Source: Candidatus Manganitrophus noduliformans (GTDB lineage: Bacteria; Nitrospirota; Nitrospiria; SBBL01; Manganitrophaceae). From it: 64,000 bases of DNA. The translations under genes and the position numbers were made by a program. Shown here piece by piece: positions 35,474 to 43,227 of this stretch (positions are counted from its first letter, which is position 1; every line of letters starts with the position of its first letter). The notes under the pieces were generated by a model that saw only the letters and a program-made list of their open reading frames with translations, ran no database searches and was not told the DNA's origin. The stretch spans positions 42,189 through 106,188 of the forward strand of contig NZ_VTOW01000007.1 in NCBI RefSeq assembly GCF_012184425.1. Direction: 5' to 3'.

Positions 35474-36223
35474 TTATGGAATTTTATCGAACAGTTGGGC
35501 GCTTCCTTTCTTGAATTGTATTCTGGGAATATCTATAGTCTTTCCTAACATCTCTATTCCTTCAATTGAAACAGAAAACTCCGTCTCTGGAGGGGGAGGA
35601 GCTACATCATAACTAAGCCATACGCACGCCATCTCTCCTTGTACTACCCAGACCGGTTCAATCGGTCTAAGTTGTTCCTTTAGCGGCTCGTTATCTTTCC
35701 TAAAACAGAGCTCAATACCTTGTGAATAATGACCGCCAAAACTTCTAAGAGGGCGGAACTCCGATGGAGGAATCATTCGGTTAGGTTTATAAGTCTGCCC
35801 ATTATGGTGGAGTGTAACTTCCGCAGGATCAAATCGCAGGTCCGAGTCCTTGGGATTGAAGGCTACCTCAATGAGGAAAGGTGGGCTAGCAGTCTGATCG
35901 TCAAATGCAAATCGCTCGGCTTCCGGATAAACTCGGGTGAAAGGAATCGGTATAAAAAGAAATCGAGCGTTTAATTTAGAGATCAATCTGGCATTCATCG
36001 GCTTGATAGATAGCTGTAGCCCATTTAGATCAATAATATGTTGCTCTCTTTGCATACGACTCTCCGCTAGGGAGAGCCCTGCTCCTTGCACATCGGGAAC
36101 ACTGGCCACATATTTTTGGGAATAGCTACATCCAAACACAAGGCCGACAAACAGAAACACAGTGCTCGGAATCAGCGACTTTATACATGTCAGTGGACAT
36201 TGTGTTAAAATCCATTTCTTCAT
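35474..36223 (-). CDS. Uncharacterised lipoprotein
   Basis: 249 residues. The signal segment SLIPSTVFLFVGLVFGC ends in a lipobox-like LVFGC. The mature part is beta-rich (FLIEVAFNPKDSDLRFDPAEVTLHHNGQ, GGHYSQGIELCFRKD). Its gene is clearly more AT-rich than the transfer genes, which suggests separate origin. GGAAG lies upstream of the ATG. I do not recognise the family; it resembles small outer-membrane lipoproteins of unknown role. Confidence 0.65.
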   Translation of the reverse strand: MKKWILTQCPLTCIKSLIPSTVFLFVGLVFGCSYSQKYVASVPDVQGAGLSLAESRMQREQHIIDLNGLQLSIKPMNARLISKLNARFLFIPIPFTRVYPEAERFAFDDQTASPPFLIEVAFNPKDSDLRFDPAEVTLHHNGQTYKPNRMIPPSEFRPLRSFGGHYSQGIELCFRKDNEPLKEQLRPIEPVWVVQGEMACVWLSYDVAPPPPETEFSVSIEGIEMLGKTIDIPRIQFKKGSAQLFDKIP

Positions 36224-36462
36224 TTGCTTCCTAATTTAAGCATATTTGATAAGCCAGCCTCAATCCTACTTTGTGTGATCCAGATTTAGCACGGCCGATG
36301 GAAACTCATGCATAGCGGCCCCAACAGTCAATATGCCCATCTGAGCCATGGAAGTGTAAGAGGTGGGCTCAGATCGTTTTGACAATCATTCCGGTTTTTC
36401 GTAAGATGACCATAATTGCTCCCCGCCCGACATGCCGGCAACGGCCAGGGCGGGGTTATTTT

Positions 36463-37050
36463 ATGCCTCCCCACCCCCAACCAAATAAGAAACTCTACTG
36501 CTACGTCGATGAGAGCGGACAGGACACCAAAGGCACCTTGTTTGTGGTGGTTACTGTGATCGTTGCCGAGGCACGTGAGGAGCACCGCGAATTTCTCCGC
36601 AGTATCGAAAAGCTTTCAAGGCGAGGGTCGCACAAATGGACAAAATCCACGCGAGCCCAGCGGTACGCTTATGTCGAGGAGCTTGTAAAGGGAACCAGGT
36701 TGAGAAGATCGGTTTTCTTTTCGCGTTTTTTCAATACGACCAATTATCAGGACTGCATTGTTAAAGCTCTTTCAGACGCCGTCTCCTCTGTCGCCGGCAA
36801 GGAGGTTTGTGAGCTCCACGTCATTATCGATGGAATATCGAAACGAGAGTGTCACCAGATTGGACCGGCACTTCGTCGACGCGGAAAATTCCTCATCCGA
36901 AAAGTACGCGGAATGCGGGATGAAAGTGATGAATTTATTCGGTTGGCTGACTCGATCGCAGGGTTAATTCGGGACGATTTGGATGGAATTGAACCGATGC
37001 AGGGGATTTATAAAGAGGCAGTACGGAAGAGGTTAATTGAAGAAATTTGA
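36463..37050 (+). CDS. DUF3800 domain protein
   Basis: 195 residues. It begins KKLYCYVDESGQDTKGTLFVVV, the DUF3800 signature (an acidic first strand of an RNase H-like fold), and near the end has FIRLADSIAGLIRDDLDG, the second acidic motif. DUF3800 proteins are common cargo of mobile elements and may be nucleases; the actual function is unproven. ATG at 36463 with GGGCGGGG upstream is preferred to the frame start 84 bases earlier. It points toward the small-RNA locus and ends 3 bases before its terminator. Confidence 0.82.
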   Translation: MPPHPQPNKKLYCYVDESGQDTKGTLFVVVTVIVAEAREEHREFLRSIEKLSRRGSHKWTKSTRAQRYAYVEELVKGTRLRRSVFFSRFFNTTNYQDCIVKALSDAVSSVAGKEVCELHVIIDGISKRECHQIGPALRRRGKFLIRKVRGMRDESDEFIRLADSIAGLIRDDLDGIEPMQGIYKEAVRKRLIEEI

Positions 37051-37052
37051 GC

Positions 37053-37077
37053 AAAAAAAACCCCCGTGGTTAGGGGG
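37053..37077 (-). terminator. Intrinsic terminator of the small-RNA locus
   Basis: Read leftward: CCCCC, loop TAACCAC, GGGGG, then eight U. No known gene on this strand ends here; the unit it closes starts at the promoter at 37146-37174. Confidence 0.8.
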
Positions 37078-37140
37078 CAGAGCCTAGACCGCTTAAGCGG
37101 CCACCAACCCATAAAGGGAAGTATTCAGCTACATTTTTCA
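37053..37140 (-). ncRNA. Candidate small RNA of about 88 nt (or 23-codon leaderless mRNA)
   Basis: The interval between a near-perfect sigma-70 promoter and an intrinsic terminator. The RNA would contain the perfect 12-base palindrome CCGCTTAAGCGG (37089-37100) and end in the GC-rich terminator stem. The same strand also has an ATG at 37141 opening a 23-codon frame (ending GGRLSGLGSAP) that stops inside the terminator loop; because the ATG lies at the expected transcription start, translation would be leaderless. It converges with the DUF3800 gene. I do not recognise an RNA family. Confidence 0.6.
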
Positions 37141-37145
37141 TGCTC

Positions 37146-37174
37146 ATTGTAGCGGTTCCTGCTAAGCCTGTCAA
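37146..37174 (-). promoter_or_regulatory. Near-consensus sigma-70 promoter
   Basis: -35 TTGACA (37169-37174), 17-base spacer, -10 TACAAT (37146-37151): eleven of twelve consensus bases with ideal spacing. A-rich tracts (ATTAAAAAGG, TTAAAAAGC) upstream resemble an UP element. It should be among the strongest promoters of the window. Confidence 0.88.
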
Positions 37175-37363
37175 GACGCTTTTTAAGTACCTTTTTAATG
37201 AGTTTTAGCATTCTCGAAATAACCACCTACCAACAAAGATCATTTTTACCTGCTTAAATACTGTTCAGATTCAGAAGGTTATAGGTCACAATAATTCTGT
37301 TTAGGTATATCCGCTGTGGAATATTTTTTTGTGGACTTCACATGAAAAGTGGGATACAAATGA

Positions 37364-37386
37364 GTATCAGATGTAACATCTGATAC
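37364..37386. repeat. Perfect inverted repeat, 10-bp arms with 3-bp centre
   Basis: Arms GTATCAGATG and its complement around TAA, set in AT-rich DNA with further GATA-type words. It suits a dimeric operator or a hairpin near an origin. Confidence 0.65.
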
Positions 37387-37519
37387 ATCATTGGATATAT
37401 CACATATTTATAGTCTTACACTATAGTATACAGATATATTGTTATAGTAGAATTAAAAGGAACAGAAGCAGGGCAGGTGTTTTAAGGTAACCAGGGTAGG
37501 CCTCCCCTTTCGTATTATA

Positions 37520-37654
37520 CTATCCGGTCTGGCTGACTCGAACGATAATACGGAAGGCTTTTAAGCCGTAACTGGAAGCGAAAATAATCTTCCCGTTCCG
37601 GAGTCGTATACGAGTGGTGTAAACCACTTTGTATCCTTCTGGCACTTCATTCAT
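37520..37654 (-). CDS. 44-residue protein behind a structured leader
   Basis: The ORF has a strong ribosome site (AAGGAG, 7 bases before ATG). Translation: MNEVPEGYKVVYTTRIRLRN, then GKIIFASSYGLKAF and a short basic end. It is beta-rich, basic and has no signal peptide. The GKxxxAxxYGLKAF pattern looks conserved-protein-like, and I believe similar tiny proteins occur in other genomes, but I cannot name a family. It is the only gene in the 1.17-kb stretch 37051-38222 besides the small-RNA locus. Confidence 0.65.
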   Translation of the reverse strand: MNEVPEGYKVVYTTRIRLRNGKIIFASSYGLKAFRIIVRVSQTG

Positions 37655-37659
37655 TTGAC

Positions 37660-37752
37660 GTCTCCTTCTCTAATGGTGGACGTTTTATCCACCGGCGGCG
37701 TGATGGAATCACGTCCCCAAGAGATCGGAGTAGCGCCATATGAAAAGGAGAC
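37660..37752 (-). promoter_or_regulatory. Structured 5' leader that can sequester the ribosome-binding site
   Basis: In the leftward transcript GUCUCCUUUUC (37742-37752) can pair with GAGAAGGAGAC (37660-37670), which contains the AAGGAG ribosome site: eleven pairs, one of them G-U. Enclosed are two clean hairpins, CGTGAT/ATCACG (37699-37713, 3-base loop) and GGTGGA/TCCACC (37675-37693), plus a possible GGCG/CGCC stem (37694-37697 with 37734-37737). This is a multi-helix junction closed by an anti-ribosome-site stem, the layout of a riboswitch or RNA thermometer. I do not recognise a known class. Confidence 0.6.
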
Positions 37753-37816
37753 CCCTAAATCGGAGGCCTCCCTGGTTACAAACCCCATTCTCTCATTTTA
37801 AATCTCGATGCGCAAG

Positions 37817-37835
37817 GAAAAGTTTAAAACTTTTC
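37817..37835. promoter_or_regulatory. 19-bp perfect palindrome, probable operator
   Basis: Half-site GAAAAGTTT around a single central A; further out AAATCTC and GAGATTT also match. It lies about 60 bases upstream of the structured-leader transcript, where its promoter would be, so a repressor site is plausible. Confidence 0.55.
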
Positions 37836-38062
37836 TGCAAGAGATTTTTATATGGTATAACTCCTCTCTAAGTATCTGATTTTTAACTTTTTTTTCAGGT
37901 TTTAATCACCTTCTGATTTAATCCCGCATATGAATAGATTCGCCTTCGATCCTATCAACATTAATTTATCTTCGATCACTTTGCTCTATACTTTAATCCG
38001 TCTCGGTAAACTTCTTTTTGAGATCGGTATGGACATTGTTCACTATATAAAAAAATCTTTTT

Positions 38063-38080
38063 GTGTTCCAATTGGAACAC
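38063..38080. promoter_or_regulatory. 18-bp perfect palindrome, probable operator
   Basis: Half-site GTGTTCCAA followed directly by its complement. It lies in AT-rich DNA with T-runs, 140 bases past the end of the helicase gene. The regulator is unknown. Confidence 0.6.
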
Positions 38081-38177
38081 CCTCCCTCGCCTCACAGTAA
38101 ATCCTTAAAAAAGGCAAAAAAAAAAGCACCTCCCCCCCGATGGAAGTCACTTTTAGGTGGAAGATCATTCAGCCGTT

Positions 38178-38214
38178 TGGCGGGAAGCCGCTTTTTGAGA
38201 GCGGCCTCCCGCCA
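38178..38214 (-). terminator. GC-rich stem-loop after the helicase gene
   Basis: Arms of 15 bases (38178-38192 and 38200-38214) pair with one mismatch around a 7-base loop, nine bases after the helicase stop codon. No U-run follows, so it is more likely an mRNA end protector or Rho-associated stop than a classic terminator. The stem has the GGCC core also found in the leader hairpins further right. Confidence 0.6.
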
Positions 38215-38222
38215 CAGCACGA

Positions 38223-41200
38223 TCAAACAGCCGGACGACTCCCTTCTAAAATCTGGTAGTAACTCGAAACACGAACATTCTCCGCTGCGCGCAGGTTGAT
38301 TTCCTCTTCGATCAGGCTGATGAGGTCTACCAGGCTGATTTCTTCTTGTCCTCGCACCTTCCCCACATACCACACCAATGATTCCTCGATCGCCTTGCTG
38401 CAATACTGTTCCACGGTCTTGGCATTGAAGGTCGGACGACTGTCGATATAATGAAGGACGGCTTCATCATCAAAGACTTCTTTGAACGACTTCTGATGGG
38501 CCTGCTGAAATAAAAAGGTGTTGAGCATCAGCCCCTTCCCAGCCTGTATGTCCGGGAAACCTCCTAACATTTCCGGTGCGATTACATCAAAGATTTTGAC
38601 TTGCTCTTGTAAGCGCCTCAGATGCATCAACACCGGAGACGCTTGACTATTTTCCTCAAGGATCCGGATCCATTCATCGATTTTTTCCAAGTGCTGGCTA
38701 AAGAGAGGCCTTAGCCTCCCGGCCATTTGGACCCGCACCTCCGCATTATTCATTCCTTCTGTCATGAAACCATATTGCGCGTTGAAGATATTGAAGCCTT
38801 TTAATATCGATTTGGTTGTGGCTACGAGCGTTCTTCCCATTCTCTCGCCCAATCGATCGAACGCATCGAGAATCTTATATCGCTCCTCCTTGGTGATTTC
38901 TCCGTTGATTGCATGCTCGGCCCCAGTCGCTCCGATCAGGCTTTGCTGGGACGCGCGATAATGGCAGCCGATCAGGAGAGGTACTTCATGGCGACGGGTG
39001 AGTCCGCTGAGGGAGCGCGCGAAATTCTCCACACTTGCAGCGTGTGCGATCACCCTTCGGATCCGTTCGGTATCCTGCGGATCGATCCGAACATTAATCT
39101 TATTCTGTCCGAAGAGAGCCGACAGGCGAAACAGTATCGAGCCTGCAAATCTCAATACCATCGGAAGATTCAGGCTTTCACTCATCTTGAAGATGACCGA
39201 GTATTCCGAAAGACGCTGAGCGAGGTCGATTCGCTCCGAACCAAGATCGCTCATCAAATAGTTCAGCTCTCTGCTCTCGTATTCCGATCTGCTATTCATC
39301 GCCGAAGAAAGGGTTTGGTGGATCTCCTCCAGAAAGCCGGGATACCGAAACAGGATCGAGGGCCGGAAATGAAGAAGACCGTCCTCTTCAGACCGATGGT
39401 TTCGAAGATCCTCTTTAAGAATACGGGTCAGATCGACGCATTTTTCCAGCCGCCCGGAGATGCCGAGCCCGCCAATGAGAGTTTCTAGAATTCCGCTCCG
39501 TTTCTTCTCAATCTCTTCCCGATGCTGATCGCGCTCTCGGTGCGTCATCTCTTTTGTGGGGTGTTCGAGAAGGTCACTCAGCTCAAAGAAGCGAACCGGC
39601 GAGAAATACTGCGCTAAATCATCGATGATTTTCGCGCCGAGAACGCCCTCGCCCGAATCGGCCGTGAGTGTTTCAATCAGTGCGGCCCTGTCCTTCGGAT
39701 CGATTGCCAGGTAAGGATAGCGCTCCGTCTTGTCCGTGATATTAAACCCTTGATGCACCTTCCTGCTTACGACCTCCTCCTTATGAACAACCGTCAGTCC
39801 CCGGGCGGCCGCGTATGTCACGGCAAACTCCAGCCGCAGCCTGAGAAATTCCCGCTCGATGTCAGACCGAAGCAGCCGCCAGCCGATCTGCGATGCGCGA
39901 ATTTTCCGAACCGAATTCGCAAACATGATTAGATTGAGGAACTGCCTGATTTTTTCGAGAATCTCGAGATGGGTAATCGATTCTATCAAATTCGGCCGCA
40001 GCTGCTTCGCATTAATCTGAAATTGAATTTCCTCGTCCGCATTAAGCGCCCGGTCGTACGTCAGGGCTGAAGTCGTCTCCTTCACCAACAGAAGACATGG
40101 AATCAGGCAGGCGAGCAATCTGGACCCTGGATGGGCGATCGGGTTCTCCAGACCGGTGATCATTTCAATCGGGTCAGTGGCCGGTTGCGTGATGCGTTGG
40201 TACCCGACACCCAAGTGCTGAAGAATTTCAAGGAAGGTGATCTTCTTCCGATTCCCGTCCTCCCGCTCCGGGTCCAGTTTGATCGGAAACATCCCCAATG
40301 AGTACACCGCATAATAATAGAGCGCCAACACGGCGCCAGGACAATCGGTGTAGTACACAGCGCGACAGCGCTGGCTCTGCTCTTTTTGCGACAGATTATC
40401 CTCTTTTTTCTCTTCAACGATTTCATGAAATATCAACACGCCGGTAAGAGATCCGCTCTTCTTGAGGAGCGTGAGGAGCAGATCAAGCGTGAATTCGGAC
40501 GTCCCGGGGGTCTCCTCCATTATTTTACGAAGAACACGCCGCATTTGCGCCGCGATTTCCGGATACCGATGCAGGAAAGAGGCGATATTGATCGTATTCG
40601 TGCTCAGAAGGTAGATGAAATCCCCGCTGTCATTATTCACCGGCGTTGCAGAGAGTCGGTAGTCGACCCGGAGCGCGTGTCGTTTCCTCAGATGGATGTA
40701 GAGGTATTCCATCGCCATTGAAATGCCACTCTCCGAATTCTTTAAAAAGCTCGCTTCATCGGCAACAATTGCGAACGAAAACCCGCGCCGGATGAGAATT
40801 TCAAGGGGATAGATAATCTGTTCTCTCTCTTTAAGACCGAACTCATGCCGGCTGATGATGATGCAGTCGCCTTCCTTCAAGGAAAGCGAAGGGAGGGTTT
40901 TAAGATGGCCGATGTGGACCGACTCCTTTGGCACTCCGATGTCAACCATCGAATCCAGGACATTTTGGCAGAGATTCGCCTCCGTAAAGTAGAGGGTGAT
41001 CAGCTTCGCGTTCGGATATGCCTTCTTCCCGAGCACGCTCGCGAAGAGCCGAAGAAAGATCGGCGTTGTATAGGTCTTCCCGGCGCCGACCTGGCTGAAG
41101 TTATTTAGTCGGAAAGGGTCCTTCGGGTGGCGTTCATCGGATATAAATTCATTCAGCGCAAGATAGGCGTAGAAGAGCGCTTTTGTCTGCATGAGAGTCG

Positions 41201-42035
41201 GAGCGCCCGTCAGTCCGCTGGTGAGAGAGGCGAGCAGTGATTGGAAGGCTCTGAATTCCGGCCGGTAGATCGAGGAATCCGCCGCGGTGAGCTTCTCCCG
41301 CTCAATCGCCTTCACCACCATTGAGACATAATTCGAAAGGGTCGCCCAGGAGGCGATCGAGCAGAGATAAATATTGTCGCAGAGGCTCTTCATTCGCCCG
41401 TATTGGGTCAGGCTCTCTGCGAGTAAAGCGCTGATCCGGTCCTCTCGGGACGCGAGCGCCGCGACAACCCTCCCTGGTGGAACCGCGTTCGCGGAGGTAA
41501 TTTCCCCGATCTCGGAGAGCAGCGCTCCCAGGCGATTGTTGTCGGGGGTCTGGGCCATCAGCAGCTTGAAGAAATTGTAGTCTTCTTTAAATGGGTTTTC
41601 TTTCTCACTGACCTCGGCACCTTCCTTTGCCTCGGGTTCCGGTAATTTCTCGATCTCGTGGAAGCGCTGTTCCACCTGTCTTAGTAATTTCATTAACGAA
41701 TTGAGGGAACGAAGCCGCTCCCGGAGGCGAGCGATAAAATCCGCTCTGAATTCGTCTGTATAGGGGAGGAGAAATAAGCCGGATTCGTGGGCCGCCGGCG
41801 TAACGACGACTGTTTTCTCTTGTTTCTTTCGGCCCGGCAGCAGGGCATCGATCTCGGGGCTTCTTGGAATTTCTGCCCGGAGGGTCGGATCCAGAATTTC
41901 ACGGAATTTGGGGCTCTCCTCACAAACCAATTCCTCGATCGCTTCAGGCTCATCCCGATAAATCTTTACTTTATTTAGGAATCCCTTCAGCTCGGCAACT
42001 CTTTTTTGAACCGATTGACGTTTTCTTTCAAGCAT
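38223..42035 (-). CDS. Very large SF2 (SNF2-like) helicase/ATPase
   Basis: 1270 residues. After a 300-residue N-terminal region come motif I SQVGAGKTYTTP (near 317), motif II AIVADEASFLKNS (near 425, DEAS), motif III DYRLSATPVNN (near 462), then some 640 residues without helicase motifs before motif VI VRVQMAGRLRPLFSQ (near 1105). So the two RecA lobes are separated by a very long insert. It should be a DNA- or RNA-dependent ATPase of the element. ATG at 42035 is preferred because GGAGA is 6 bases away, while the frame start 45 bases earlier lies in a terminator-like hairpin. Its exact role is unknown; it may serve replication or defence. Confidence 0.85.
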   Translation of the reverse strand: MLERKRQSVQKRVAELKGFLNKVKIYRDEPEAIEELVCEESPKFREILDPTLRAEIPRSPEIDALLPGRKKQEKTVVVTPAAHESGLFLLPYTDEFRADFIARLRERLRSLNSLMKLLRQVEQRFHEIEKLPEPEAKEGAEVSEKENPFKEDYNFFKLLMAQTPDNNRLGALLSEIGEITSANAVPPGRVVAALASREDRISALLAESLTQYGRMKSLCDNIYLCSIASWATLSNYVSMVVKAIEREKLTAADSSIYRPEFRAFQSLLASLTSGLTGAPTLMQTKALFYAYLALNEFISDERHPKDPFRLNNFSQVGAGKTYTTPIFLRLFASVLGKKAYPNAKLITLYFTEANLCQNVLDSMVDIGVPKESVHIGHLKTLPSLSLKEGDCIIISRHEFGLKEREQIIYPLEILIRRGFSFAIVADEASFLKNSESGISMAMEYLYIHLRKRHALRVDYRLSATPVNNDSGDFIYLLSTNTINIASFLHRYPEIAAQMRRVLRKIMEETPGTSEFTLDLLLTLLKKSGSLTGVLIFHEIVEEKKEDNLSQKEQSQRCRAVYYTDCPGAVLALYYYAVYSLGMFPIKLDPEREDGNRKKITFLEILQHLGVGYQRITQPATDPIEMITGLENPIAHPGSRLLACLIPCLLLVKETTSALTYDRALNADEEIQFQINAKQLRPNLIESITHLEILEKIRQFLNLIMFANSVRKIRASQIGWRLLRSDIEREFLRLRLEFAVTYAAARGLTVVHKEEVVSRKVHQGFNITDKTERYPYLAIDPKDRAALIETLTADSGEGVLGAKIIDDLAQYFSPVRFFELSDLLEHPTKEMTHRERDQHREEIEKKRSGILETLIGGLGISGRLEKCVDLTRILKEDLRNHRSEEDGLLHFRPSILFRYPGFLEEIHQTLSSAMNSRSEYESRELNYLMSDLGSERIDLAQRLSEYSVIFKMSESLNLPMVLRFAGSILFRLSALFGQNKINVRIDPQDTERIRRVIAHAASVENFARSLSGLTRRHEVPLLIGCHYRASQQSLIGATGAEHAINGEITKEERYKILDAFDRLGERMGRTLVATTKSILKGFNIFNAQYGFMTEGMNNAEVRVQMAGRLRPLFSQHLEKIDEWIRILEENSQASPVLMHLRRLQEQVKIFDVIAPEMLGGFPDIQAGKGLMLNTFLFQQAHQKSFKEVFDDEAVLHYIDSRPTFNAKTVEQYCSKAIEESLVWYVGKVRGQEEISLVDLISLIEEEINLRAAENVRVSSYYQILEGSRPAV

Positions 42036-42054
42036 GAAGTCTCTCCAAAAAAGC

Positions 42055-42097
42055 GAAGGAGGCCTCTGCAGCGATTTCATCAGCAGAGGCCTCCTTC
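42055..42097 (-). terminator. Leader terminator-like hairpin before the helicase gene
   Basis: 15 perfect pairs (arms 42055-42069 and 42083-42097, GAAGGAGGCCTCTGC) with a 13-base loop, followed leftward by GCTTTTTT and then at once by the GGAGA ribosome site and ATG at 42035. Only 19 bases separate stem and start codon, so no promoter fits between. It should act as an attenuator. Confidence 0.8.
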
Positions 42098-42192
42098 GTT
42101 TATGCCTATTATTTATGACTGTTCTGTTATGGTTTTTCTCGAAAGACCCACATCATCATCGAATCCAGGTTAGATCGTTCTGTCGGGGCGGA

Positions 42193-42470
42193 TCACCTCA
42201 GTGCACCGGCTCGGATCTCATTGAGATCGTCGATGAGGGCCTGTGCTTCTCCCTCGATGATGATCTGCTTGGGAGTCCTGCCCGCAAAATCAGGATGCGA
42301 CGAGTTGAGCCAGCGCGGCATTTCCCTTCGCGTTATCCGTCACCTCACGCATCAGCGTGAGCAGGGCGACGATCTGACCCAATCGATCGTCTCTGGCCGA
42401 CCGCACCGATCAGCTGCTCGCTCGTCAATCCGAGCGTTTTCCTTACCTGCTCAATATTGCTCAAGTCCAT
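42193..42470 (-). pseudogene. Frameshifted small antitoxin-like gene
   Basis: Three consecutive frames join into one protein-like sequence of about 90 residues: MDLSNIEQVRKTLGLTSEQL, then RLGQIVALLTLMREVTDNAK, then HPDFAGRTPKQIIIEGEAQA. The last part resembles the toxin-binding end of MbcA/ParS-type antitoxins (DFxGRTPxxxI). Two single-base frameshifts (near 42393 and near 42300) break it. A sequencing artefact is possible but two in one small gene favours decay. No partner toxin of that family is adjacent. Confidence 0.5.
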
Positions 42471-42553
42471 TTCCTCGCAGAACTCCCCCGCTCTATATGA
42501 TGAAAGACCGGAACCCTCGCCAGCAGAATGCAATACGGACCTTCTTAAAACCG

Positions 42554-42865
42554 TCACTCCAGGACGCTTAAGTCCAGAAGCCGAGCCCCATGAATCACCC
42601 GGAGGATATAAACCGTGCTACCCTGAATTCGCAAAATGGTCCGATATTCACCATTTAAGAGATGTCTATACTGAATGCCAAGCTCCGAAGCTTCCGGAAT
42701 AATGGGACAGCGGAGCGGAAACCGCTCCACTGAAGAGATCTGGCGTTCAAGCTCAGATATGAAATCGATGGCCGCTTGGGGACTCTTTCCATGGATATAG
42801 GCGAAAATCGATTCAATGTCGCTCTCGGCGTGCCGCGTGATCTTAACCCGATATTTTTTTGGCAT
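42554..42865 (-). CDS. ParE/RelE-family toxin (second pair)
   Basis: 103 residues of the ParE fold: VKITRHAESDIESIFAYIHGKSP, ERFPLRCPIIPEASELGIQYRHLLNGEYRTILRI and the ending VYILRVIHGAR. It overlaps the upstream antitoxin gene by 23 bp. It is not close in sequence to the toxin at 3281-3628 beyond the fold, so the two pairs should not cross-neutralise. Confidence 0.9.
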   Translation of the reverse strand: MPKKYRVKITRHAESDIESIFAYIHGKSPQAAIDFISELERQISSVERFPLRCPIIPEASELGIQYRHLLNGEYRTILRIQGSTVYILRVIHGARLLDLSVLE

Positions 42866-43130
42866 GCTGCTTTAGAGACTTCAGGAAGGATCGGACGGGC
42901 CGAACCTTTCCGGAGAGAACATCGGCTTCGCCTTCCGCCAATAAATGAGAGAGATTGAGGGTTTTTAGCTTATTTTCAAACACCGCCGCATCCAGCAGGA
43001 CGACGTCCGGCCGCCCATTAACTGTAACGACGACCGGACGGCCCGTCTTGTGCAAATGTTCGAAAACTTCCCTCATATGCTTCTTCAATTCCGATGCGGA
43101 CTTAATGTCTTCCGTGATGCTGACTGCCAT
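42843..43130 (-). CDS. Phd/YefM-family antitoxin (second pair)
   Basis: 95 residues. The DNA-binding half is SITEDIKSASELKKHMREVFEHL and TGRPVVVTVNGRPDVVLLDA; the tail LLAEGEADVLSGKVRPVRSFLKSL binds the toxin. ATG at 43130 has GGGAGGTGATCC upstream, better than the TTG start five codons earlier. Two GGTACTA repeats just upstream are the probable operator. Confidence 0.9.
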   Translation of the reverse strand: MAVSITEDIKSASELKKHMREVFEHLHKTGRPVVVTVNGRPDVVLLDAAVFENKLKTLNLSHLLAEGEADVLSGKVRPVRSFLKSLKQHAKKISG

Positions 43131-43145
43131 TGGATCACCTCCCAA

Positions 43146-43164
43146 GGTACTACATTAGGTACTA
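43146..43164. promoter_or_regulatory. Direct-repeat operator of the second toxin-antitoxin pair
   Basis: GGTACTA occurs at 43146-43152 and again at 43158-43164, a 12-bp period, directly upstream of the antitoxin start. Such spacing places two protein molecules on the same face of the helix and suits autorepression by the antitoxin or the complex. Confidence 0.6.
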
Positions 43165-43227
43165 AAAAGAATACCATTTCTCGTAACACCTGTCAATAAA
43201 TCTATATGGATCCTTGATTTACACTTC

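Larger units (their letters stand above)
37487..37779. repeat. Inverted repeats bracketing a 44-codon gene and its leader
   Basis: Left arm GTAACCAGGGTAGGCCTCC (37487-37505) and right arm 37762-37779, whose complement is GTAACCAGGGAGGCCTCC: identical apart from one extra base. They lie at the ends of the transcribed unit described next. In RNA they could pair end to end; in DNA they look like the ends of a small mobile cassette of about 293 bp. Confidence 0.75.

Noticed and set aside
37506..37557. Inverted repeat CCTTTCGTATTAT / ATAATACGGAAGG as an oriT nick-site repeat
   Set aside because: It overlaps the end of the 44-codon gene and can be explained by coding plus 3' hairpin; no relaxase family motif for comparison.
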